Source: a virus. Taken from it: 20,290 bases of DNA. Shown piece by piece: positions 1 to 7,391 of this stretch. Below the pieces are notes generated by a model. The model did no database searches and had not been told where the DNA came from. It worked only from the letters and a program-made list of their open reading frames with translations. Numbering within the stretch: position 1 is the stretch's first letter; every line of letters begins with the position of its first letter. The DNA lies in IMG/VR virus record IMGVR_UViG_3300042554_002446, positions 1-20,290 of that record; one strand, written 5' to 3'. A program made the translations under genes and the position numbers.

Positions 1-47
1 CGTAGTCTCGACGCTCAACCCCCCCACGGTAAAGCAACGGAGTCGCA

Positions 48-668
48 ATGAGCAGTGAAGCCCCCGATCGTGAGGCTGTGCGCGCGCACCTCATCGCCAC
101 GGGCTGCACCGGGCAGGAGGCGATCGCCGCGCTGGCCCCGGACATGCCCCCATCGGAGCACCGGCTGCGAGTGGTTCGTGCTGCGACTGCCCTGCGTCGG
201 GCGCTGGTCGACGAGGGGCTGCTCAAGCCGTTGACGCGAGGCCGCAAGCCGGGGCAGGGCCCTGTCTTGCCGGTGGTGGAGTCGCCTGCCCCGGTGGTGC
301 GCGCGCCCGAGGCTCGGTCTGAGGCGGTGGACCTGCTCAGCCTGAGCCCGGCGGCCGCGGCGGCGTGGACGGTGGAGCGCCTGCGCCGGACCCTTGACGA
401 GGCCGACCCCGCCAGCAACGCCTACGTGGCGGCGGCCAAGCAGATGACCTCGGCGCTGGACAGGTTCCACGAGCTGCGCCGCGCCGAGGAGAAGCCCGCG
501 CCCGGCCCCGCGGATCTGTCCCCGGCCGAGTGGCGCGAGCAGCTCGGAGCGTCGGCCCGCGAGCTGGTCGACGTCGACCTCGAAGTGTACGTCGCCGAGT
601 GGCTCGGCCGGAAGCGGCTGCGGCTGATGGCCCGGTCGGATGGGACGCTGGTGCTGGAGCGCGCGTGA
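48..668 (+). CDS. Probable terminase small subunit
   Basis: This 206-residue protein sits directly before the large terminase and overlaps it by four bases (GTGA), the classic position of the small subunit that recognises phage DNA and hands it to the packaging motor. The N-terminal 60 residues are helical, with an alternation (REAVRAHLIATG..GQEAIAAL) that could be a helix-turn-helix. A Pro/Arg-rich linker follows around residues 60-90, then a longer helical region (about 95-150) suitable for oligomerisation, and an acidic/basic C-terminal tail. The ATG at 48 has GGAG at 39-42, spacing five. I do not recognise a specific family, so the call rests mainly on position, size and the DNA-binding-like N terminus. 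An unrelated small DNA-binding protein is the alternative. Confidence 0.6.
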   Translation: MSSEAPDREAVRAHLIATGCTGQEAIAALAPDMPPSEHRLRVVRAATALRRALVDEGLLKPLTRGRKPGQGPVLPVVESPAPVVRAPEARSEAVDLLSLSPAAAAAWTVERLRRTLDEADPASNAYVAAAKQMTSALDRFHELRRAEEKPAPGPADLSPAEWREQLGASARELVDVDLEVYVAEWLGRKRLRLMARSDGTLVLERA

Positions 669-2068
669 TCGACGCCTCAGCCATCGCCGCCCGGGCCGCG
701 GTCCACGGCCGCGCGCCCGCGCACTGGACGAGGCCGCAGCTCGACCTGTTCGACAGCCCCTACCGGCTCACGGTCTGGTGGGGTGCGAACGGCATCGGCA
801 AGTCGGTGGCGCTGGCCGAGGTGACGCGCCGGGCGCTGGGCGGGCTCCTGCCGTGGCAGACCAGCCGGAAGCGCACGGTCATGCTGGTGGGGAACACCTA
901 CAAGCAACTGGGCGTAACCCTTGAGTACCTGTTCTCGATGGTCCCGCCGAGCTGGTTCGGGCCGCGCATCCGCTTCAACTCGGGCATGGTCCGGGGCCAG
1001 CGGATGCCGGTCTACGACGTGGTCGGCGGGCCGGGCGCTGGCTCGACGCTGGTCCTCGGTGTCTTCGACGCCGAGAACTTGGCCGGGCCGCGCGCCGAGG
1101 TCGTGGTGTCAGACGAGCCGTTGCCCGAGCCTGTCCACAATGAGCTGTGGCCCCGTCTGCTCGGGCGCGGGGGCCGGATGTACGTCGGCTTCACCCCGAC
1201 CCTCGGCACCGCGGCGGACGTCCAGTACCTCTGGAAGCTCGTCGACGACCCGGCCCTGCCGCATGTCGGCGAGCTGCACACCCCGCTCACGCTCGACGCC
1301 GTGACCCCGCGCGGCGGCCTCGTCGACCTCCCCTGGCTGACGGCGCGCGACATCGCCGAGCACGAGGCTGGGCTGTCGGCGCTGGAGGCGGACATGCGGA
1401 TGGGCCGCAGCCGGACCCCGCGGCGCGAGACGGCCTACTTCTCGTCGTGGGGCCCGCACTTGGTTCGCGACGAGGCCCCGCCTGTGGGCGCTGTGGTCGG
1501 CGTTGGGATCGACCACGGCCCGAAGCCCGGGACCCAGCGGGCGATCCTCGTCGCGTCTGCGCGGCGAGGTCTGCACGCGCACCTCTGGGTTCTCGACGAG
1601 TACGCGAGCACCGACCGGACGACCCCGCGGGGCGCGGCGCGGGGCGTGTTGGACATGTTGGCCCGGTCTGGCCTTGAGCCCGGCGACGTGGACCGGTGGA
1701 TCGGCGACCGTGCGCACCACGGCGACCATCGAGGCGGCGCGATGAGCAACCGGGCCTTTCTTGAGGCGATGGCTTCCGAGCTGGGCATCCCGACCGAGCG
1801 ACGGGGCTGGACCGAGCAGCTACCCGAGGGGCTGCGACGCATCGCGACCCCGCGCAAGTACGAGGGCTCGGTCTGGGAGGGCAGCCTGATGCTGCACCGG
1901 CTGATGGTGGACGACCCGCCGCGGCTGACGGTGTCGGCGCGCTGCTCGCTCCTGCACGCCGACCTCGCTGGGTGGCAGGGCTCGACGTCGCCCTCGGACC
2001 CGCACAAACACGGGCTCGACGGTCTGCGCTACATCGCGGTCCCGTTGCTTGAGGGCCGCGCTCGGTGA
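665..2068 (+). CDS. terL: Terminase large subunit (packaging ATPase/nuclease)
   Basis: This is the motor that pumps phage DNA into the prohead and cuts it. The 467-residue protein carries a Walker A motif GANGIGKS at residues 40-47 and a Walker B run VVVSDE ending at D150-E151. A GRMYVGFTPT stretch after it resembles the ATPase coupling motif. The C-terminal half fits an RNase H-like nuclease: GVGIDHG with D283, then GDRAHHGD with D348, and HGLDGLRY with D452 as candidate metal ligands. The chosen start is GTG at 665, which overlaps the TGA of the upstream gene and has GGAG at 656-659. The frame is open further upstream to an ATG at 530, but that would overlap the previous gene by 139 bases. 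The length is normal for the family. Confidence 0.92.
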   Translation: MIDASAIAARAAVHGRAPAHWTRPQLDLFDSPYRLTVWWGANGIGKSVALAEVTRRALGGLLPWQTSRKRTVMLVGNTYKQLGVTLEYLFSMVPPSWFGPRIRFNSGMVRGQRMPVYDVVGGPGAGSTLVLGVFDAENLAGPRAEVVVSDEPLPEPVHNELWPRLLGRGGRMYVGFTPTLGTAADVQYLWKLVDDPALPHVGELHTPLTLDAVTPRGGLVDLPWLTARDIAEHEAGLSALEADMRMGRSRTPRRETAYFSSWGPHLVRDEAPPVGAVVGVGIDHGPKPGTQRAILVASARRGLHAHLWVLDEYASTDRTTPRGAARGVLDMLARSGLEPGDVDRWIGDRAHHGDHRGGAMSNRAFLEAMASELGIPTERRGWTEQLPEGLRRIATPRKYEGSVWEGSLMLHRLMVDDPPRLTVSARCSLLHADLAGWQGSTSPSDPHKHGLDGLRYIAVPLLEGRAR

Positions 2069-2090
2069 TACCTTGCATGTGGGGGCGTCT

Positions 2091-3497
2091 ATGATCTCGG
2101 TTCTCGGCTACGGCTATCAGCCCGCGGTGAAGCGCACCCCCCGCGAGGAGGCCGCGCTGCGCATCCGCATCCTGCGCGGCATGCACGTCGAGGATGTCCG
2201 AGTACGGACGCGGCAGGAGATGGGCGACCGGGCGCGCGAGCTGGGGCCGGTCGACCTGAGCATGAACCCCCTGCGGAGTTACGTCGAGCGGCGGGGCACG
2301 GCGTACCGGACACCCCCGGCCGTCTTCGGGCTGCCCGAGGAGCTGGCTGTCGCGCTCGGCGACGCGTCCGCTCGCACGACGGTCGCGCGGTACGCCAGGA
2401 TCGGGGCGCGGCCGATGCCGACGCGGATGTCGGCGGTCTCGGCCGAGGCGCTTCGGTACCGGCTGGCGGCGAACTGGGCCGGAACCTTGATCGGGTGGTC
2501 GGCCGCGGGCGAGCGCCCGTTCCTTGAGGCCCTGTCCCCGGAGCACTTGACCGTCGAGTATCTCTCGGACGACCCGACGGCCCCGACGGTCATCCGGCAT
2601 CGGCGGCTGCGCCGGCTCGGCCGCGATCTCGTCGAGGTCGAGGACCTCTACGACCTGTCGGACCTCGATGCGCCGGTCTTCGCGGTGCTGCGCGGCGAGC
2701 AGGACGTCACCGACGAGGCCCTCGGCGACCTTGCCCCGGACGCTCGCGCCTACCCCTGGCGGTACGCGGACGGTCGGCCGTTCCATCGGATCGTGATCTC
2801 GGGCGACCCTCGCGCGCCCTACGAGGGGATCGAGATCGTGGAGGGCACCCTGCGGACCTGCGCGCTCTACACCCACTGGGGCGCGGCGGTGCGCGATGCG
2901 GGCTGGCCTCAGCGGAACGCGATCGGCCTGGAGCTTGACGGCCTCGACACCCGGTCGGAGACGATGCAGGCTGGGATCTCGGTCGGCCCTGAGTCGGTGC
3001 TGCGCTGGCGGCACATCGACCCGGAGCGACCCGGGATGCTTCACCAGTTCGGCCCGGGCTTCGACCCCTTGCCCCTGCACACCGCGATCCGGCAGTACGC
3101 CGAGCAGCTCGTCTCGGCGATGGGGCTGCCCGTCTCGATGGCCGCGACGGGCGGCGAGCCCTCGGAGACCGAGCGGCGGGCGCTGGCCGAGGCCGTCGCG
3201 GCGACCTACCCGGACTGCCGCGCGCACGATGGCCTCGTCCTGCGGCGGGTCTCGGCGCTGATCAATCGCGAGACCGGCTCGACACTGCCCGAGCAGGCCT
3301 ACCCGGTCCTCTACGGGTCCGAGGTCGAGCAGGAGTTCGAGGCCGTGGCGGCCGGCGACGGCGCAGCCGAGGACGCGCGGGCCGAGCTGGAAGGGGCCCG
3401 GTCTGCGCTGGAGGATGCCCTGGCCGGCGACGCGAGCCCGGACGTCCTGCGGGCGGCGCTCGGGGCGGTCGTCGAGGCGATGGGGATGCTCGACTGA
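2091..3497 (+). CDS. Portal protein
   Basis: The portal is the dodecameric ring at the packaging vertex through which DNA enters and leaves. The 468-residue protein follows the large terminase, as portals usually do. It has a mixed alpha/beta N-terminal body with a RLAANWAGTLIGWS segment near residues 124-137. A beta-rich section follows, then a helix with EQLVSAMGLPVSMAATGG near 338-355, the helix plus G-L-P pattern common in portals. The acidic, alanine-rich tail looks helical. The start is uncertain. ATG 2091 has a G-rich stretch five to six bases upstream and clears the terminase gene; GTG 2079 or TTG 2049 would add 4 or 14 residues, and TTG 2049 would overlap the terminase gene. The exact portal family is not recognised. 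Confidence 0.82.
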   Translation: MISVLGYGYQPAVKRTPREEAALRIRILRGMHVEDVRVRTRQEMGDRARELGPVDLSMNPLRSYVERRGTAYRTPPAVFGLPEELAVALGDASARTTVARYARIGARPMPTRMSAVSAEALRYRLAANWAGTLIGWSAAGERPFLEALSPEHLTVEYLSDDPTAPTVIRHRRLRRLGRDLVEVEDLYDLSDLDAPVFAVLRGEQDVTDEALGDLAPDARAYPWRYADGRPFHRIVISGDPRAPYEGIEIVEGTLRTCALYTHWGAAVRDAGWPQRNAIGLELDGLDTRSETMQAGISVGPESVLRWRHIDPERPGMLHQFGPGFDPLPLHTAIRQYAEQLVSAMGLPVSMAATGGEPSETERRALAEAVAATYPDCRAHDGLVLRRVSALINRETGSTLPEQAYPVLYGSEVEQEFEAVAAGDGAAEDARAELEGARSALEDALAGDASPDVLRAALGAVVEAMGMLD

Positions 3498-3877
3498 TGC
3501 CGATCCGGCCGCCGCTTGGTGTCGCCCGGGCCGCGCAGCGGGGGCTCGACGTGCGCGCGGGCAAGCCCCCGTCGCAGCGGGGCGGGACCGCGGTCGGTCT
3601 GGCCCGGGCGCGCGACCTGGCCAACCGGCGCACCCTGAGCCTCGACACGATCTTGCGGATGCTCAGGTACTTCGCGCGCCACTACGTCGATCGCGAGGGC
3701 GCGACGTGGGATGAGCAGGGCCCCGGCTGGCAAGCGTGGCAGCTCTGGGGCGGCGACCCGGGTGTGCGGTGGGCCCTGTCCGTGGCCCGGCGCGAGGCCC
3801 CGGAGTGGTACGCGCGGTTTGTCCGGTCGCCGACGGGTGGCCGGCTGCTGAGAGAGTTCACTGAGAGAGGAGGGTAG
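3497..3877 (+). CDS. Small conserved-motif phage head-region protein, function unknown
   Basis: This 126-residue basic protein begins in the TGATG overlap with the portal stop. It contains a GGTAVGLARARDLANRRTLS stretch, then a helix with RMLRYFARH, then WQAWQLWGGDPGVRWA. As I recall, this order (RA..L.NR..LS..T...M..YF.RH, then an aromatic WGGD.G..WA) recurs in tailed-phage proteins of the portal, protease and prohead region, sometimes as an N-terminal domain of larger proteins. Here it stands alone. The place between portal and scaffold suggests a role in prohead assembly, but no catalytic residues for a maturation protease are evident. The C terminus (residues 95-126) is helical and basic, and the last codons carry the Shine-Dalgarno sequence of the scaffold gene. 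Confidence 0.7.
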   Translation: MPIRPPLGVARAAQRGLDVRAGKPPSQRGGTAVGLARARDLANRRTLSLDTILRMLRYFARHYVDREGATWDEQGPGWQAWQLWGGDPGVRWALSVARREAPEWYARFVRSPTGGRLLREFTERGG

Positions 3878-3882
3878 GTGAC

Positions 3883-4470
3883 ATGTCCGACGATCTGATC
3901 GAGAAGATCAAGGCGGCGCTGGGCGGTCGGCAGACGACCGAGGACGACGACGACGAGCCCAGCGGCAACAAGGTGCCGGTCGACCGGTTCCGCGCGGTCG
4001 TGCGCGAGAAGAACGAGATCAAGCGCCAGCTCGCGGACCTCGCGAGCGCGGTGGAGGCCGAGCGCAAGAGCGCGGCGAAGTCGATCGAGGAGGTCAAGGC
4101 CGCGGCGGCGCGCGAGGTTGCGAGCCTTGCGGCGCAGCATCAGGAGCACCTGGCGGCGCGTGACCTCGGCTTCGACGAAGACGGCCTCGTCGCGCTTCGG
4201 ACGGCGTACCAGCGCCTGCCCGAGCAGGGACGCCCGAAGTCGGCGGTCGAGTGGTGGAAGGCCGCGACCTCCGACGAGAAGGCGCGCGAGACGCTTCCGA
4301 AGACGCTCCAGGCCTACATCCCCGCAGCGAAAGACGAGGCCCCGGCACCGAAGACCCGCTCGGCAGGTCTCGACACGGGGGCCCGGCCGGCGGGCGTGAA
4401 GACCAAGATCGAGGACGTCAACGGGGCCAAGTCGATGGCAGACCTTGCCAAGCTCCTCGGCGCACGGTAG
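3883..4470 (+). CDS. Probable scaffolding protein
   Basis: The 195-residue, highly charged, cysteine-free protein precedes the major capsid gene, the usual place for the scaffold that directs prohead assembly and is then removed. An acidic run (EDDDDEPS, residues 20-27) is followed by a long predicted coiled coil at about 34-92 with heptad-like E/K/A spacing. A compact region (about 95-150) follows, then a Pro/Ala-rich linker and a short C-terminal helix ending MADLAKLLGAR, which could be the capsid-binding end as in other scaffolds (inference). ATG 3883 has GGAGG at 3869-3873 inside the preceding gene. The last codons contain a candidate promoter for the capsid gene. Confidence 0.75.
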   Translation: MSDDLIEKIKAALGGRQTTEDDDDEPSGNKVPVDRFRAVVREKNEIKRQLADLASAVEAERKSAAKSIEEVKAAAAREVASLAAQHQEHLAARDLGFDEDGLVALRTAYQRLPEQGRPKSAVEWWKAATSDEKARETLPKTLQAYIPAAKDEAPAPKTRSAGLDTGARPAGVKTKIEDVNGAKSMADLAKLLGAR

Positions 4471-4473
4471 CAT
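4445..4473 (+). promoter_or_regulatory. Candidate sigma-70-type promoter for the major capsid gene
   Basis: TTGCCA at 4445-4450 (five of six to TTGACA) and TAGCAT at 4468-4473 (four of six to TATAAT) are separated by exactly 17 bases. The elements lie in the last codons and stop of the scaffold gene, giving a leader of roughly 65 bases before the capsid start. Such a pair is uncommon in sequence this GC-rich, and a private promoter would fit the high demand for capsid. It is a sequence match only; the host sigma factor is unknown. Confidence 0.35.
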
Positions 4474-4546
4474 CGGGGTACATTCCAGGCCGCGGGTCGC
4501 TCCGGTATCAGCGTAGGCCACCATCCGAGCTTTCTGGAGGTCTACC
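4471..4546 (+). promoter_or_regulatory. Capsid gene leader with strong ribosome binding site
   Basis: This is one of the longest intergenic gaps in the late operon. It ends in a near-perfect Shine-Dalgarno sequence (TCTGGAGGT, GGAGGT at 4536-4541) five bases before the GTG start. Inside, CGCT and AGCG flank the bases CCGGTATC, and outer GGCC copies on either side can also pair, so a two-part stem-loop is possible upstream of the ribosome site. No U-run terminator is present. Confidence 0.45.
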
Positions 4547-5476
4547 GTGGGCGATCCGATCCGTACTGGCACCACTCCGATGTCCGACATCCTCGTTGCG
4601 GCGATCACCCGTTCCATCGGGTTGACGCTGGGCGACCGTTCTGGCGGCGGTCTGCTCGCCAACCCCGTCCTGGCCTCGCAGTTCTTGGGCGCGACCCGTC
4701 TCGGCGCCGCCCTCGGGACTAAGATGGTCGACGTCGGCTGGGGCCTCAACAAGTTCACCGCGACCAGCCAGGGCTCTGACTTCACTGTCGAGACCCTGTC
4801 CAGCGCGGCCGCGACGGTCACCCCGGCGCGCCGCGGCATGGCGCGTCAGGTCTCCGACATGGCCCGCGCGCTCCAGTCGATGGACGAGCTGGCCTTCGTG
4901 CAGTTCGTGACCGATCAGACGATCGCTTGGCAGCAGTCGGTCGTCTCCCTGATCGCCTCCCTGTTCCCGAGCTTCTCGGCGAGCGGCGGCGTGTCCGGCG
5001 GCACCGCGACCTGGGCCTCGATCCTCTCGGCGTACCAGACCCTCGGCATCGCCAACAGCGCCGGCCCCTACGTCCTCGTCCTGCGGCCGAAGGACTGGGC
5101 GAACGTCGCCTCGGACGCCTTCGCGCTCGGTGGTCGGGTGCAGATGCAGGCCGAGACCGACGGGTACCTGAACACGGTCAACCCGGGCTTCAAGGGGCAA
5201 TACCTCAACGGCAACCTCTGGGTCTACACCTCCAGCGAACTGCCGACCAGCGCAGGCGACACGGTCTGCGGCATGTTCGGCCCCGAGGCGCTCGCCTGGG
5301 ACGCCTTCATGCCCGAGCCCTCGCCGGCCACGCAGGTCCTTCTCTGGACCCCGCTTTACGGCGTCGAGATCAACCGCGACTCGCTCAAGAGCGAGGATCA
5401 GGTCGTCGGCTCGACGCACCTCGGCGCGAGCATCCGGCAGAACGCGGGCGGCATCAAGCTCCTGTTCGCGACCTGA
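4547..5476 (+). CDS. Major capsid protein (HK97-fold type likely)
   Basis: The 309-residue product forms the icosahedral shell. The call rests on position after the scaffold, size, the strong ribosome site and low charge with many Ala, Ser, Gly and Thr. The N-terminal part has short helices (residues 10-60), followed by an extended-loop-like beta section (VGWGLNKFTATSQGSDFTVETL) and a long helix with MARQVSDMARALQSMDELAFVQF. The C-terminal half has PYVLVLRPKDWANVASD and VEINRDSLKSEDQVVGSTHLGASI, like the A-domain and P-domain strands of HK97-type capsids. The GTG start is supported by GGAGGT spacing. No N-terminal propeptide or cleavage site is obvious and no upstream protease was found, so the scaffold may leave uncleaved (inference). 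Confidence 0.85.
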   Translation: MGDPIRTGTTPMSDILVAAITRSIGLTLGDRSGGGLLANPVLASQFLGATRLGAALGTKMVDVGWGLNKFTATSQGSDFTVETLSSAAATVTPARRGMARQVSDMARALQSMDELAFVQFVTDQTIAWQQSVVSLIASLFPSFSASGGVSGGTATWASILSAYQTLGIANSAGPYVLVLRPKDWANVASDAFALGGRVQMQAETDGYLNTVNPGFKGQYLNGNLWVYTSSELPTSAGDTVCGMFGPEALAWDAFMPEPSPATQVLLWTPLYGVEINRDSLKSEDQVVGSTHLGASIRQNAGGIKLLFAT

Positions 5477-5491
5477 TCTGATCCCACCCGG

Positions 5492-5514
5492 TACACGTCG
5501 AGGAGGACGTCATG
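5492..5514 (+). repeat. Hairpin ribosome-binding-site repeat, copy 1
   Basis: This is a 23-base segment ending in the ATG of the gene at 5512 and repeated exactly at 8812-8834. Its core ACGTCGAGGAGGACGT is a perfect inverted repeat (ACGTC 5495-5499, GACGT 5506-5510) with the Shine-Dalgarno sequence GAGGAG as the six-base loop. The stem ends one base before the start codon. Confidence 0.8.
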
Positions 5515-6174
5515 CCGATCCCCGGAAAGTCCGCTACTTCCTCTGGCCCTGTCGCCGCCCCTCTGGGTACCCGTCCTGCATCGTCCCCCGTGACGGTGCT
5601 CGGCGGTCTGCCCGAGGTCGCGCGCGGGGACCAGTATCCCCCGCTCCCTGAGACCCCGATCTTCGCCTACTTCGCAGACGCGACCTCGGTCACGTTCGTG
5701 GACGGCGAACCGCTGTACCTCCCCATCAAGGTGGGCTTCGAGGCGGGCATCCAGGGCGTGCGAGATGGGTCGATGCTCGCGGCATCGATCGAGTACGAGC
5801 AGCGGACCAACCGGCGCATGATGATCCCTCTCGACTCGCGGGTGATCGCGTTCGGCGCCGAGCACGGCGGGTATGTCCAGCGGATCGAGCTGGCCCCCGA
5901 TCGGCGCGGCAAGCCGCGGCACCATCACGCCGACGTCTGGACCCGCTACGACGTCGTCGGCGCCGAGGCGATCCCGACCTTCGACGCCGAGGGCTTCATC
6001 GCGTTCCGCCGCAGCCTCGTCGACATCTTGGGCCCCGTCCATCCGGGCGTGATCCAGGCCACGCGGTCGAAGACTCTCCAGCTCGCCGAGGCGCATCGTC
6101 GCATCGGCCACGCGTCCCCGGGGATGGCCCGGATCGCAGACTCCATCGAGGCGCAGCTCGCGCCCCGCACCTGA
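5512..6174 (+). CDS. Virion-region protein downstream of capsid, function unknown
   Basis: I do not recognise this 220-residue protein. It starts with a low-complexity Ser/Pro/Ala/Gly segment (residues 1-35), followed by a mixed alpha/beta domain with FAYFADATSVTFVDGEPLYL and a RMMIPLDSRVIAFGAEHGGYV segment. A His/Arg-rich turn (RGKPRHHHADVWTRYDVVG) and a helical C terminus end it. There is no signal peptide or membrane segment. Its place straight after the major capsid gene and its strong ribosome site suggest a structural role such as a minor head or decoration protein, but that is inference only. It is translated from one of the two copies of the duplicated hairpin ribosome site. Confidence 0.75.
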   Translation: MPIPGKSATSSGPVAAPLGTRPASSPVTVLGGLPEVARGDQYPPLPETPIFAYFADATSVTFVDGEPLYLPIKVGFEAGIQGVRDGSMLAASIEYEQRTNRRMMIPLDSRVIAFGAEHGGYVQRIELAPDRRGKPRHHHADVWTRYDVVGAEAIPTFDAEGFIAFRRSLVDILGPVHPGVIQATRSKTLQLAEAHRRIGHASPGMARIADSIEAQLAPRT

Positions 6175-6182
6175 TCTCGTCC

Positions 6183-6195
6183 CTCTCTCGGAGAG
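6183..6195 (+). promoter_or_regulatory. Inverted repeat covering the ribosome binding site of the next gene
   Basis: CTCTC at 6183-6187 and GAGAG at 6191-6195 form a perfect five-base stem with the loop TCG. The Shine-Dalgarno sequence GGAGAG (6190-6195), six bases before the ATG at 6202, lies almost wholly in the right arm, so folding would hide it. Confidence 0.45.
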
Positions 6196-6201
6196 TGTCC
6201 G

Positions 6202-6654
6202 ATGCCCGTCGCCTCTGCTGCCGTCTATGAAGTCCTGCGCCGCGCCCTGGTCGGCGTCGGCGTCATCATCCGCCCGAGCGGGACCACTGCGCTGACGGCG
6301 TCCCCGTCGATCACGGCCGGGGCCGGCGCGGCCTCCGAGGCCGAACCCAATGGGAGCGTGTACCTGCGGACCAACGGCGACCTCGTCCAGCGCATCTCGG
6401 GCGCGTGGTCGGTCGTCCTCTCTGGCGGCCGCGCCGCCCGCGTCACGGCGCCGTTCAAGTCGACGTTGCAGACCGGCACCGGCAGCGCCCAGAACGTCGC
6501 GCACGGCCTGGGCGTGACCCCTTCGCTCGTCGTGGTCGTCCCCTACGACCTGACCGGTGGCGCCTACGTCGTGACCGAGGGCACCCACACCTCGACCAAC
6601 GTCGTCGTGACCGTGACCAACGGCGAGAAGTTCATCGTCCTGGCCTACGCGTGA
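6202..6654 (+). CDS. Head fibre or decoration-like protein
   Basis: The 150-residue product has an N-terminal helix (residues 5-18), then a Gly/Ala/Ser-rich region with GSVYLRTNGDLVQRISGAWSV, a phrasing typical of phage fibre proteins. The C-terminal beta domain begins with QNVAHGLGVTPSLVVVVPYD (residues 97-116) and ends NGEKFIVLAYA. That His-Gly-Leu-Gly-x-x-Pro pattern is common in phage tail-fibre and head-fibre tips. Lying between the capsid and the head-tail adaptor, it more likely decorates the head than the tail (inference). A trimeric fibre is plausible. The start at 6202 is supported by GGAGAG, spacing six. Confidence 0.7.
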   Translation: MPVASAAVYEVLRRALVGVGVIIRPSGTTALTASPSITAGAGAASEAEPNGSVYLRTNGDLVQRISGAWSVVLSGGRAARVTAPFKSTLQTGTGSAQNVAHGLGVTPSLVVVVPYDLTGGAYVVTEGTHTSTNVVVTVTNGEKFIVLAYA

Positions 6655-7391
6655 CGATCCGCGCCGCCACCTACGCCTTCGGGCGGCCGATCCCGTACCT
6701 CCTCCAGCGAGGGGCTACGCAGACGATCGACTGCCCGGTGCGCTACGGGGCCGGCGGCGCGCTCGTCGCCCCGACGGGCGGGACGTACTCCGTCCTGCGC
6801 CCTGGCGGGACAGCCTTGGTCTCGGCGGCACCGGTTACGCTTTCCTCCTCGATCGCGACCGGGACGGTCACCCCGTCTGCCGCCGAGACTCTCGGCTCGG
6901 GCTGGACCGTCGAGTGGGCCCTGTCCATCGGCGGGCTCAGCTACCCGGCCCGCATCGAGGCCTATCTCTGCGACTGGGTCCCGCTCAACCCGGTCTCGGA
7001 GGCCGACCTGTACCTGCGTCTGCCCGAGCTGCGGCATCGGGTGCCGCAGAGCCAGGGAGAGCGCGGGACCGGCGAGGGCTGGCAGCCGCAGATCGACGCG
7101 GCCTGGTACGAGCTGGTACGCAAGCTCCTGTCCGACGGCAAGCGGCCGTGGACCATCCGGGGCATCCACGGGTCCTACGACTGGGTCCTCACGCGGGCGC
7201 TCCAGCTCTGCGTCGATGCGATCTCGGTGGGCCTCGACGAAAGTCTCGCCGAGCGCAAGCGGCAACTGCACTTCGACATGAACCGGGTCGCGTCTGACCT
7301 TCGGTTCCAGTTCGACGAGGACGCGGCCGAGCTGCGACGGGGCCACGGTCCGGTCATGCGGCTGGCGCCGGTCGGGCGGCCGACGTGGTAG
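6651..7391 (+). CDS. Head-tail adaptor (HK97 gp6-like C-terminal domain)
   Basis: The 246-residue protein starts at a GTG overlapping the previous stop (GTGA); the frame is open further upstream, but only as a shadow of the preceding gene. The N-terminal half (about 1-115) is beta-rich, with CPVRYGAGG and TVEWALSIGGLSYPARIEAYL, and looks like a small sandwich domain. The C-terminal half is helical: LYLRLPELRHRVP, IDAAWYELVRKLLSDGKRP (DAAWYELV from residue 149), WVLTRALQLCVDAIS and RVASDLRFQFDED. This helical layout matches the gp6/gp15-type adaptor ring that sits below the portal. Position in the neck cluster agrees. The beta domain fused in front is less usual. Confidence 0.7.
   Translation: MTIRAATYAFGRPIPYLLQRGATQTIDCPVRYGAGGALVAPTGGTYSVLRPGGTALVSAAPVTLSSSIATGTVTPSAAETLGSGWTVEWALSIGGLSYPARIEAYLCDWVPLNPVSEADLYLRLPELRHRVPQSQGERGTGEGWQPQIDAAWYELVRKLLSDGKRPWTIRGIHGSYDWVLTRALQLCVDAISVGLDESLAERKRQLHFDMNRVASDLRFQFDEDAAELRRGHGPVMRLAPVGRPTW

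Noticed and set aside
530-664. N-terminal extension of the large terminase from ATG 530
   Set aside because: The added 45 residues are Arg-rich and lie wholly inside the small terminase gene in another frame; GTG 665 has GGAG at 656-659 and a GTGA overlap.
2045-2073. Promoter-like TTGCTT...ATACCT before the portal gene
   Set aside because: The -10 match is poor at every allowed spacing, and the elements lie in terminase coding sequence.
1287-3227. Long minus-strand open frame (646 codons) across terminase and portal
   Set aside because: Antisense shadow of two well-supported genes; Arg-rich composition and no ribosome site or motif.
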